From Episyrphus balteatus (Eukaryota; Arthropoda; Insecta; Diptera; Syrphidae), in the NCBI RefSeq assembly GCF_945859705.1, contig NC_079136.1, positions 111,930,028-111,994,027 of the forward strand: a stretch of DNA of 64,000 bases. Direction: 5' to 3'. The notes beneath the pieces were generated by a model that saw nothing but the letters and a program-made list of their open reading frames with translations, ran no database searches and was not told the DNA's origin. This document shows, one piece after another, positions 23,569 through 33,547 of this stretch (its first letter is position 1; each line of letters starts with the position of its first letter). A program made the position numbers and the translations under genes.

Positions 23569-24043
23569 AGTCGACCGACATATCAGGTGTGTTTTTTATT
23601 ACAACCGGTCTTAACTGGACAAAAAAAACGCAGTCTGGGGTAAGCAATTTACATGTTAAATGCAACAACACAGCCCGGAGATTTCTCTGGGCTTAACTTT
23701 TTGAACAGTTTTAAATCGGTGCTACCAAACTAACTATTTCATAAATTGTTTAGAATTTACTTACAAACGTGAAAACTGACGTTTGGAATGATAAAATGTA
23801 TGTATTAAACTATTTTTGCTAGCATTCATTGTTGTATATCTTTGTAAAACATACACGAAAAATACAAGAAAAACGTGAAAGCGAAAAATATGACAACTCT
23901 AAAATTGTGTTGTGTCTGCTGTTTTCGGAACATTCAATATACAGTGCTGCCAAAATTTCAGGTTAAACCCCGAGGCGTTTTTTTTTGTCCATTTAAGACC
24001 GGTGGTAATAAAAAACACACCTATCGTGCGGCTAAAATCGACT
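23569..24043. mobile_element. MITE with AGTCGA ends
   Basis: About 475 bp. The ends contain long inverted repeats (GGTGTGTTTTTTATTAC, ACCGGTCTTAA, TGGACAAAAAAAA) at 23590-23630 and 23965-24030. Non-coding interior. Confidence 0.65.
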
Positions 24044-24246
24044 CGTGAAAAGTATAACAATCTTAAATTTTTCCTGGCAAAAAAAAGACTAAATCTAGTT
24101 TTGTAATTATATATTACGAAGCCTGTTCATATAAAAAATCCTTTTTAAAATAAAACAACAACAAATGCTCAGACAAATGTCAAACAGAGAAGTGTATGTG
24201 AAAGTGCATGTGCTTGTATGTGTGAGTCTTGATAAAAATCGAGATT

Positions 24247-24275
24247 CTGGGGTCGAACTACGGCATACGTTCGTT
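24247..24275 (+). repeat. Left inverted end of an element split by copia
   Basis: CTGGGGTCGAACTACGGCAT and following bases are matched by their complement at 27634-27662 with a single difference. Without the copia insertion the two ends would lie about 100 bp apart, so they look like ends of a short MITE. Confidence 0.65.
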
Positions 24276-24341
24276 AACGTATTGAAGCTTTATGTCTCTA
24301 TCATTTTCTTCTGATTAAATAGAAAGAGAAATAGTCAAAAG

Positions 24342-24521
24342 TGATATTCTAGCAAAACGATGTTTATTGTTTGATAGTTCGAAATCGAGTGAGGAAAATT
24401 TTATTTGAATAAATATTTAAATATAAACAAATTGAAATTATTATCAAAGACAAAACTAAAATAAAACTAAACAATACAGTATTAAAAAGCAAAGTGAATA
24501 AAACAAATTAGTATTCTAACA
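24342..24521 (-). repeat. Copia 3' LTR
   Basis: 180 bp; on the minus strand it starts TGTTAGAATAC and ends GAATATCA. Reads CGAGTGAGG where the partner LTR reads CGGGTGAGG. Confidence 0.9.
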
Positions 24522-24641
24522 CCGCCTCTTAATTTGTGCTATTAACATTTCAAATTCAAATTATTAAAATAATTAAAAAACAAAACAAAAATGAACTAAA
24601 TAATATTTAAATTTGAAATATTATTGTCTCGAGGACTTTTG

Positions 24642-27320
24642 TCATAATGTCCGCAACTTGATCGTTGATTGAGATGTATCAAGTTCTGCATTTTGTTTGT
24701 ATTTAACATTTTTAAACAAGGATGAATACTCATCGTCAATAAGCTTATTCCAGTTAGGCCAATCAGCACGTTTTCTAGCATCTCTCATCGCAACTGGGTC
24801 TTCTTGCACAAAAGTGTAAGCTGAAAGTGCAAAATTTGCAGTCAAATCTTCAGAGTCATATCCATATAGATCTGTCTTATTCCTAGTTTGTTCACTTTGA
24901 CGAACTTCTTTAGTGGTACTTGATTCATTATGATCAATGTCATTGACCACAGTTGACAAATCATTTAAGTCTTCTTCAGCATCAGTGGAACAAATTGAAA
25001 TTTCATCTTGGATGTCTTCTTTTTCGATGTTACCGATGCTTTCCATATTAGCACCGTGGACTTTTTGTTCATTTTCATTATCATCGCTTACCGCCTCTGA
25101 ATCAAACACGTTGGTGTAATTCATATCGAATATTGATTTTTCGTTAAAAATAACATTACGCCCCATCACAAGCTTGTCACTTTCGATGTCCCACAGTCGG
25201 TAGGTATATGATGATGAACCATATCCAAGCATGTAACATTTTCTTGGTCTTGCGTTTATTTTAGTTCTATTTTCTTTTGGCACATAGTTGTAGCAAACAG
25301 AACCAAAGATACGAAGGTGAGATAAATCTGGTTTCTTGCCATACCAAATTTCTGCTGGAGTTTTGTTCTCAAATTGTTTACCAAAGGCACTTGTTGGTGA
25401 ACGATTCTTAACGTAGTTCGCATTCATAACTGCTTCAGTCCAAAAACGACTACTTAAGCCACTAGATAAAAGCATTGTTCTTGCCTTTTCCACTACAGTG
25501 CGATTGAATCGTTCAGAAACAGCATTCATTTCGGGATTGTATGGTACAGTATAATTCAATCGAATACCTTTGGATGCACAGAAAGATTTAAACTCTTTAG
25601 AGGTATACTCACCACTATTATCTAACTGCAACCTCAGAACTTTTTGACCATGTATATTTTCAACCATAGCTAGATATTGTTGAAATTTTTCCAATACTTC
25701 ACTCTTCTGTTTCATACCATATACCATAGATGCACGAGAAAAGTCATCAGTGAATGACACAAAATATCGGGACCCATCATGACCAGCCTCGCTCATTGGA
25801 CCACTTACTTCTGTATGCACTAACTCCAAGATTCGTCCAGATCGTATATTCTTTCTTGGTGGATATGATAATCGTTTTTGTTTCCTAAAAACGCACGGCT
25901 CACAAAACTTGGTCTGGATATTGAAATTTAATTTGCTCAGCCCTATGGCCATATTTCGGTACATCATCTTCTTCATGTCGTTAGCATTCAAATGAGCTAA
26001 ACGATGATGCCATTCTATTTGCGATGCTTCGGTTAATTTATCGTCACTAGCAATCCCAGCAAACAAACTTCGTTCGCGATAGAAAGTGATTTCATACAGT
26101 TGACCTTTTCGATGAGCAGCAAATATGTTTTTACCATTCTTGGATATCAACGCATCAACGCCATTAAAGATGATTTTGTAACCTTTTTCTGTTAGTTGAC
26201 GAATAGACAAAAGATTACACTTCAAATTTTCAACGCATAAAACATTTTTAATGGTTTTGGTTGAATTATCTCCATCGAAAAAAGTCTTGATTGAAATGTC
26301 ACCTCGCTGCTTAGCCACCAATGATGCACCAGATTTTGCTGTAGATATATCAATCGGATCAATTCTTTGAATGTTATTGAACAACTCTTCATTATTAATA
26401 ATATGATGTGTTGCACCAGAATCAAGAATAAAACTTATTTCTTCAAAATTATTACTTGATTTCTTCGATGTTCTTGAACACATGCAACAAGGCACAACAT
26501 TATCGTTCGATGCATTATTCAAATCCTGTTCTTGACACAACAGAAATTCAGGACCATGATAATCATCAACACAATTATTAGCGCCAGCATTTTTATGATT
26601 GTAGGTTTCATTTTTCTTCCACAAATTAGCTCGACATTTAGATTTCACATGACCTGGCTTCTTGCATCTGTGGCAAATAATCTTCGACCAATCCGCTTGC
26701 ATAGCCATTGTTTCACTAGATCCAATGCTCTGTTCATGGCCATTAGCACGCTTCGCACATTCGTCCAAAAGACGACTCTTGACAAATTCCATCGTCAATT
26801 TAGAAGGGTCCATCGTCTCTATAGCCGTTACCAAACTATTAAAACTTTTTGGTAAAGTAAAAAGAAATTTACAAACGACATCTAGCTCTTCTAAGTTGGC
26901 ACCAGTCGATCTCAGCTCACGCACTTTATGATCAAATTCAAGAAAATATTCATGAATGTCTTCGCCATCCTTGTATCGCATTGCTAACACTTGCCTTCGA
27001 AGTAGCAACCGACCAGAGACACTCTTGCGTTCATAAACATTAATAAGAGTATCATAAATTTCTTTTGCATACTCTTTATCCTTGATATATTCAAGTTGAG
27101 AATCTCCAATACATTGGACTAGAACTGCCTTGCATTTCTTCTCATTCAATTTCAAAGAATTTTTCACATTTATATCTTGTTCAGCCTCCAACAACGAGTT
27201 CAACGGAGTCTTCAAAAATTTTTCCAGAGATTTTTCTTCTAGTAAAATCTGAACTCGATATTTCCAGTTTGAGAAATTCGTTCCATCGAAAGGCTTTACT
27301 TTTTGCAAAATATTTTCCAT
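24642..27320 (-). pseudogene. Copia Gag-protease-integrase, polymerase domains deleted
   Basis: Start placed at ATG 27320 (MENILQKVKPFDG, the usual copia Gag opening); the open frame extends further upstream only through a poly-Phe run coded by a homopolymer. 892 residues. Gag zinc knuckle CHRCKKPGHVKSKC; protease DSGATHHI; integrase HH-CC zinc site (HHRLAHL, CEPC), core motifs HTEVSGP, LDNSGEYTS and NAVSERFNRT. The first catalytic Asp of integrase is Glu here. After DDEYSSLFKN, the start of reverse transcriptase, the sequence goes within about 15 codons to an alternative-frame VADIMTKVLET, the end of RNase H. About 500 residues of reverse transcriptase and RNase H are missing. Confidence 0.85.
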
Positions 27321-27361
27321 ATTCGCTTTAATGAACAAAATCTTCTTTGGACTCGATTTGA

Positions 27362-27366
<5 letters not shown>

Positions 27367-27405
<39 letters not shown>
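27367..27405. repeat. 39-bp A/T homopolymer in the copia leader
   Basis: An uninterrupted A run on the plus strand, poly(T) in the element's sense, between the primer binding site and the Gag start. Exact length is likely to vary or be a sequencing artefact. Confidence 0.8.
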
Positions 27406-27407
<2 letters not shown>

Positions 27408-27424
27408 TATATAACCCAATTAGA

Positions 27425-27441
27425 TGCCTGGGCCCATAACC
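27425..27441 (-). promoter_or_regulatory. Copia primer binding site (initiator Met-tRNA fragment)
   Basis: On the minus strand GGTTATGGGCCCAGG directly follows the 5' LTR. It complements the anticodon-arm part of initiator Met-tRNA, the internal fragment known to prime Drosophila copia, rather than a tRNA 3' end. Confidence 0.8.
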
Positions 27442-27621
27442 TGATATTCTAGCAAAACGATGTTTATTGTTTGATAGTTCGAAATCGGGTGAGGAAAATT
27501 TTATTTGAATAAATATTTAAATATAAACAAATTGAAATTATTATCAAAGACAAAACTAAAATAAAACTAAACAATACAGTATTAAAAAGCAAAGTGAATA
27601 AAACAAATTAGTATTCTAACA
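27442..27621 (-). repeat. Copia 5' LTR
   Basis: 180 bp, partner of 24342-24521. It would carry the promoter of the element. Confidence 0.9.
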
Positions 27622-27633
27622 AAAAGGGCAACG

Positions 27634-27662
27634 AACGTATGCCGTAGTTTGACCCCAGATTT
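27634..27662 (-). repeat. Right inverted end of the element split by copia
   Basis: Complement of 24247-24275 with one mismatch. Confidence 0.65.
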
Positions 27663-27708
27663 TTGCATCTCGAAACCATTTTTTTGAATCTGGGTCCTTG
27701 TTCTGTAA

Positions 27709-27955
27709 GTGCCTGGCTACACAGTGATTTTTCAATCGATTGAAAAATCACATGCGGTGGCTACACACTGTTGTGCCCAATCACGTTCCACTTTTACTTT
27801 TCTAGGAACAAATGTCAAAAAGAGGAAAATTTTAGCAATGGAACTGTACTGCCCTCAGAAAATTCAGTTCCCTTCATGAGCACCTTCACTCTTCATCCCT
27901 CTTGCCTACAAACTCACTGCTTAGGCGATTGAAAAATCACCGTGTAGCCAGGCAC
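27709..27955 (+). mobile_element. MITE, GTGCCTGGCTACAC family, copy E
   Basis: 247 bp, complete inverted ends, flanked by TAA at 27706-27708 and 27956-27958. Confidence 0.85.
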
Positions 27956-28166
27956 TAAAGCCTTACCTAACTACAATGACCTAAAAAGTGAAAAAGTGTG
28001 AATTTTACATAAGTACATTTTTTTTATTTCTTTCTAGGTTTTGGAAAAAAACTACAAAAAATGTTTTTTAAGCCAAATAATAAGCTTTCTGCATCATTAT
28101 TTTTAATTTTGTGTTCGGAAAAACTATCACAAAATGAGTTTGAAAATGTTCACTTTTTGACTTTTT

Positions 28167-28316
28167 AGCCTGGTACGCTGCTCGCGCTAAATTTTAGTTG
28201 AGATAAAATTCCTATACAAGTTATCGATAACTTGTATGGGATCCATTTTATCTCGGCTAAAAATTTTCGATAATTTGTATGGGAGCTAAAATTAAGCGCG
28301 AGCTGCGTACCAGGCT
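28167..28316 (-). mobile_element. MITE, AGCCTGGTACGCTGC family, copy 2
   Basis: 150 bp, inverted ends as in copy 1, reversed centre (the ATGGGATCC part lies on the other side). Flanked by TTT. It lies about 275 bp upstream of the DUS3L start. Confidence 0.8.
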
Positions 28317-28591
28317 TTTGCAAAAAGTGGCCGTTGTAGTAATACCTTTAAAATAGTTATTTTTTTCTCTGTGTATCCTAAACTTACGTGAACGCACCCA
28401 ATAAAAATAAGCACAAGTTTATACATACCTTCAATATTTTTTCCTTCCTTTTTATCCTTACCCACGTGTTCAGCTGTCAAGTGTCAAAACATCAAAATCA
28501 GCTGTTTCTTTTTGCGGTCGGCCGTATTTTTTAGCCTTTTTCTGCTTGAATTTTATTTATTAACAAATATTCAATTTCTTGTTATAAAAAA

Positions 28592-31500
28592 ATGGATCCT
28601 GGAATTTGTTATATTAAACCAGAGTAACTCCTTATTTTATACACTATATGAATCAATAATTAAATTGCTATTTACACTTCCTATAAAGATTCCTTATCCC
28701 TGAAGTGCAAATAACCTCATCAGATGGCAACACAGAGAAAGGTACAAATAAAAGAATGCTCGAAGAGTCAGTCCCCGAGGCAGAAGAATCCAATAAATCA
28801 AAGAAGATAAATCATGGTGGCAAAAAGGATCGTAAACGTGGACAAAATAAGGTTACCCATCAAAAACACAATAAAATTATAATACAACAAAAAAGTAACT
28901 CATTTTCAGCATCGTCCAGTTTACAAGGAAGACCGAACATTACACTTGTGTCATTCTCTGGTGAATGGTCCTTCTGGAGATAAGTGTACATATCCAAATT
29001 GTCGATATGTTCACGATCTAGATAAGTATCTAGAATCTAAACCAAAAGACATTGGAGACACTTGCCAAATATTCAATGTCAAAGGATTTTGTCCAAGAGG
29101 TGTAACCTGTAGATTCGCCAGCGCTCATATGGATGAGAACAGAAACAACATCAAAGCAGATTCTTATGATCCCAATACTCCATTGTCGACATGCAATGGA
29201 ATCTCAACAGGTAAGAGAAGACTTTTAATAGAAACGAATGATGAAATGTAGTAGTTGCTTATTGAAATGTATAAAAAAAACAGTAAAGTTAATCTTCTTT
29301 GTTGGCTATAGGTCTTGATTTGAGTCTATCTTTTCTTCTGTGTCGACGTTTCACGTGTGCTTACACGCTTCTTCAGGACTAAGAAAAATAATTCTAGAAA
29401 TCTCTAAAAACGTATTGAATAAATACTTATCTTGAATCCTCTAATGATCCCCAATTGATTGCAGTTGATTAAAGTTTAGGTTTTTTTATCAAGCTTATAT
29501 ATTTTGAAAATCAATAAAAATGTCTTGAAAAAGACGTTTTTAATTATCAAAACTTCAAAAACTTCACGGAATAAGGAAGTATTTAAAAAAACAGTATTTA
29601 AATAATTATACAGCAAGCTCCTTTTGTTGATTTACTATGGTCTCTCAAACAAAGTGGTGACGCACTGGAATATGTTTGGTGCGTTGACGATATGCTTCAT
29701 TGAAGGCAAGATCAGCTGTTACGGTTGTCGCAAAAAATTTCTGTAGCTTGAATATTCTTCTTGACCCTCTATAGGTGATAGGCACACGGGTGCGAATTAG
29801 ATTTATACTTTTTCATATCGATGTCGCTAAAACTTGTCTCAATATTTTATAGAGGATCATTATATGAAATTGATGTAGAATTTTCCGAAGAACTTGAATA
29901 TTGCATTCAAAATTCCAAAAAAAAAAATATTTTCACCAGAGACCGCTTTTTTGAAAAATCGTAATTTTTTTTATTTTTGTCCTGCCAAATTCGCACTCGT
30001 TTGCCGACAGAGGGTTAAATATCACTTCTTCAAGTAATTTAAGCCACAGCTTCTCAACTCTTGATACGGGATCTTGTTCATTTCTGTCTTCTCTCTTTTA
30101 TTTGATGGACAATGTTTTTTACTCAGCTTCGCATTACAATCCATATGCGTACTTATAGGATTGCAGGATGTGATACCAAAACGATCCAGCATTTTTAAAT
30201 TATACTGCTTTTGATTAATAGATAAGCTCCGTTTGCAATCATATTCTTAATGTAGACCAAAAAAGATTTTGCTGTTTTTTAATATTGAAATTTTTCTTTA
30301 AATGGCCCACCAATCCATTTCTTTGAAAAAAATTTTTCCCAAAAATGAATACGTCATCAACCAGCCCTATCGTGAGTTTCACGTGAACAAGATTCCACCC
30401 GGAAAAATTGAATTTTACTATTTCCCTATTGTGAGTTCCGGGGGAAAAGTAGTTCACATTCGGACCACTCCCTGTATTTTCAACTTTTTTTCAGGTAATT
30501 TGCGAGGTATTCGACAGCTCTTCTCTCACTTAAATTTTTTTTGCCGAACAACAAACAAGTTTAGCAGAAAATGTAAGTTCCCTTCGGGTGAAACCCATAA
30601 TAGCTTTTAAAATTCCGGGCGGAAAACATTCCACGTGAAACTCACGATAGGGCTGAACACAAACCGTTAAAATCTAAAATTCTTCAAAATTATCATTTAA
30701 AACATAAATTCACTGATTTGTCTTCCCGAAAACCTTAAGTACCTCACTTAGTTTCTTGTTCCAAATTCTTTATGATTGCTTAAGTCCATTATTAGGTTTG
30801 TGCAATTTTAAGACTTTGCCACTTGAAATATCAAAACCACCTGGAGCCTGTAATTAAAATTTCTTCTTCAAAATCCTGTAAAAAAGCTGTTACCGCATCT
30901 AAATGGTCAATTCGCAAAGCCAAACTCAATGTCAGTAATAAAAGATATCGCATAAAATTGTACCGGATTACTGTTGAATAGGTTTAGGATAATCTTCGCT
31001 GTGCAAATCCTTGTGCAACAAGCCTTGCCTTGCAACGACATCCTGAACCTAGATACCTTTATGCCTTGGATATTCTGGATGAGCACAAAATCCCAAACGA
31101 CAACGAGGAAGTAGTTTACTTTTACGCCGATACGCAGTCGGCCTACTACCGCGGCTAAATGGTAATGCCATACCACCCGACCCACTATAATCAATACCAC
31201 AACTGGACAACCGGGACGGAACACCCCGAGGATAACTAGTCAGCAGACTTATAAAATTAAGCCGTTTCATGTACTATATTTATTTATATTTTATCTTTTT
31301 ACCATTGTATAAGGTTAGGCCCCATTGTGCCAACAAATTTTTATATCAATCAATGTATTTTATTAGAAATAAGTTTAGCTTAAGTCAATTGTAAATAGTA
31401 TGTTCAATAAAACAAAATTGAATTGAATTGAAGTTTTGGCTTGTATCTTGATATTTCATCGTTTTCATTTCGCTTAGTCTTAAAAACCCATTTTTTGTAG

Positions 31501-33495
31501 TTAGTGCCTTTCTATCTCTGGGCAAATCTGCTACTGTCCATGTATTGTTTTCATCTAAATTCTTCTTTTGTAGCATTTTTCCAATTTACAGAGTTCGGAA
31601 CATTAATATCTTGGAAATAGTTCTCTAGATCATCATTATTACTATTAATATCAGCAAAATAAGAAATATAATCACTCATATCAGGCGGTTTTCGAATTCT
31701 TGTTGATCGACGCATGTAGGAATTTTCTCTTCTTCTGCTTCGGAAAAATCATCTACTGAATTATTACCTGCCTTTGTTTTTTTATGACGATAAATTTATC
31801 TTTTGTTGACTTCCTTCTGATTCAGATGTTAAAGATTCAATATTTCTTTCAGAAATAATGGTCAGAATTTTCTTCATCATGATCAAAATTTTCAAAAATT
31901 TTAAGAATATTATCTTTAGTAAGAAACCCCATACAACAACATTGTTTTTTTCTAGAGCTTCAGGTTAAGCTTCGTAAACGAGAATACGACTTCTCTAAAA
32001 GCAAAAAAATCTTACAACAGTGTGATCGCCGAAAAGATGAACAAAAAAAAAAACAGAGCAATGAACAAAAACCAAAAGACGAGGAAGATGTCTCAACCAA
32101 GATGCAGGTAGACAAAGATGAGTCTAAAGAAAATGAAACCGAAATTCCAGAAGTTAAACAGACGACTGAAACCTCCAGAGAAGAAGATACTGAAACAAAA
32201 AAAGATACTTTGGAAGCAAATGGCAATGGCATTCCAATTGAAAAACTCATTGGATCCGCTATAGATGAAGAAACACCCGGACGTGATGTGCTCAAAAAAA
32301 ATGTTGATTTTTTCAACAAATTAGTCCTAAGCCCACTGACCACTGTCGGAAATCTTCCATTCCGAAGGATTTGTAAAGAATTTGGAGCCGATATTACCTG
32401 TGGTGAGATGGCTTGTGTGGTTCCTTTGGTAAAAGGCCTCACCCAAGAGTGGGCTCTAACCAAACGACACGAAAGTGAAGATATATTTGGTGTACAATTG
32501 TGTGGAAACAATCCGCAACTAATTGCTCAAGCTGCACAATTACTTCAAGAAAATGCAAAAGTAGACTACATGGATCTGAATATTGGTTGTCCAATCGATT
32601 TGATCTATCAACAAGGAGGAGGCAGTGCACTAATGCGAAGAACCAACATCCTCGAAGCGACTGTCAGAAGTTGTTCAACGTTGCTAGGAACAACACCATT
32701 TACTGTGAAGATGAGAACTGGAGTATATGCTGACAAAAGTGTAGCTCATGAACTCTTGCCAAAAGTGGAGGAATGGGGTGGAAGTGCAGTCACTGTAAGT
32801 TTTCCACTTGCTTTGGAATAAATTTAAGTTTCTAATTTTTTTTTCCATTATTTTTTGTTTAGCTCCATGGACGTTCAAAAGAACAAAGATACACGAAGAA
32901 TGCTAATTGGGAGTATATCGAAGAATGTGCAGCGAAAGCTAAAAATATGGCTGTCATAGGAAACGGAGATATTCTTAGCTTTGAAGATTATAACGAGAAA
33001 ATGGTAAGTTTCTTCGCAACTTAAAATCAATCTTTTTATTTCAATAATTTAGATTTTTCTTCTATAAAGAAACTTTCTCCTCATGTATCATCTGTGATGA
33101 TTGGTCGTGGTGCCCTTATCAAACCTTGGATCTTCAAAGAAATCAAGGAGCAAAAAACCTGGGATCCTACCAGCAGCGAACGTATGGATCTACTGAGAAA
33201 ATATGTTCACTATGGCCTGGAACACTGGGGTTCAGACACAAAAGGTGTCGAAAATACCCGTCGATTTCTACTCGAATGGCAATCATTTCTCTATCGTTAT
33301 ATCCCAGCTGGAGTTCTTGAGAATCCACCACAAAAAATAAACCAAAGACCTCAAAAATACCGTGGCCGTGATGAAATGGAAACACTTTTATCTTCTCCCA
33401 ATTCTTCTGATTGGATTAAAATTAGTGAAATGCTTCTGGGACCAGTTCCCGAAGGTTTTACATTTTTACCAAAACACAAAGCGAATTCTTATTAA
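28592..33495 (+). CDS. tRNA-dihydrouridine(47) synthase, DUS3-like
   Basis: Six exons: 28592-28623, 28689-28851, 28910-29210, 31956-32794, 32863-33003, 33070-33495; 633 residues. It reduces uridine to dihydrouridine in tRNA (position 47 in the DUS3 family) using FMN and NADPH. The N-terminus is Lys-rich with KRGQNK, then two CCCH zinc fingers near 79-100 (DKCTYPNCRYVH) and 117-138, as in DUS3L. The TIM-barrel DUS domain starts near 285 (LVLSPLTTVGNLPFRRICKE) and includes VQLCGNNP, MDLNIGCPIDL (catalytic Cys about 377), VKMRTG, LHGRSKEQRYT, VIGNGDI and MIGRGALIKPW (FMN phosphate site). Exon 1 and the GTTACC donor after exon 2 were chosen because they alone keep the frame and restore the conserved KRGQNK-HRPVYK order. 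Convergent with fbp. Confidence 0.9.
29211..30361. other. DUS3L intron 3, first part
   Basis: Non-coding and AT-rich; contains a CGACGTTTCACGTGTGC motif near 29345 and nothing I can assign. No splice-bounded exon with sensible coding found. Confidence 0.4.
30362..30655. mobile_element. MITE with CAGCCCTATCGTGAG ends
   Basis: 294 bp in DUS3L intron 3, inverted ends of about 24 bp (CAGCCCTATCGTGAGTTTCA and complement). AAC lies at both junctions. Only copy in the window. Confidence 0.75.
31000..31435 (+). repeat. Probable LINE 3' end in DUS3L intron 3
   Basis: About 31040-31170 is open in one frame with no recognised motif. The stretch ends with a run around AATAAAACAAAATTGAATTG, a poly(A) signal followed by TTGAA repeats, the type of tail found on some insect LINEs. 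Assignment is by tail structure only. Confidence 0.4.
31436..31760 (-). pseudogene. Copia polyprotein fragment, frameshifted
   Basis: Minus strand, in three frames in turn: RRSTRIRKPPDMSDY, then NNTWTVADLPRDRKAL, then KKWVFKTKRN and ISRYK. These are consecutive blocks at the integrase-reverse transcriptase border and the start of copia reverse transcriptase. At least two frameshifts, no LTRs seen. An old relic in DUS3L intron 3, the part that is missing from the copia element at 24-27 kb. Confidence 0.7.
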
Positions 33496-33507
33496 AATAA
33501 ATTTATT
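33496..33507. terminator. Shared two-way poly(A) signal of DUS3L and fbp
   Basis: AATAAATTTATT is a palindrome holding AATAAA on each strand. On the plus strand it starts right after the DUS3L stop; on the minus strand it is 41 bp past the fbp stop. Both transcripts could use it and would then overlap at their 3' ends. Confidence 0.6.
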
Positions 33508-33547
33508 ACAAAAGAAAACAAAACAAAAGTAAATTTTAACAAACGGT

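Larger units (their letters stand above)
24342..27621 (-). mobile_element. Copia-type LTR retrotransposon, internally deleted
   Basis: Complete termini: 180-bp LTRs, 5-bp target duplication AAAAG (24337-24341 and 27622-27626), primer binding site next to the 5' LTR (27425-27441), and a purine tract AAGAGGCGG next to the 3' LTR. The LTRs differ at one position by my reading, so it is young. The reading frame encodes Gag, protease and integrase but then jumps to the last RNase H codons, so the element cannot copy itself. Confidence 0.9.

Noticed and set aside
32439..32630. Frames opposite DUS3L and fbp exons
   Set aside because: No conserved motif; the sense frames are strongly supported enzymes.
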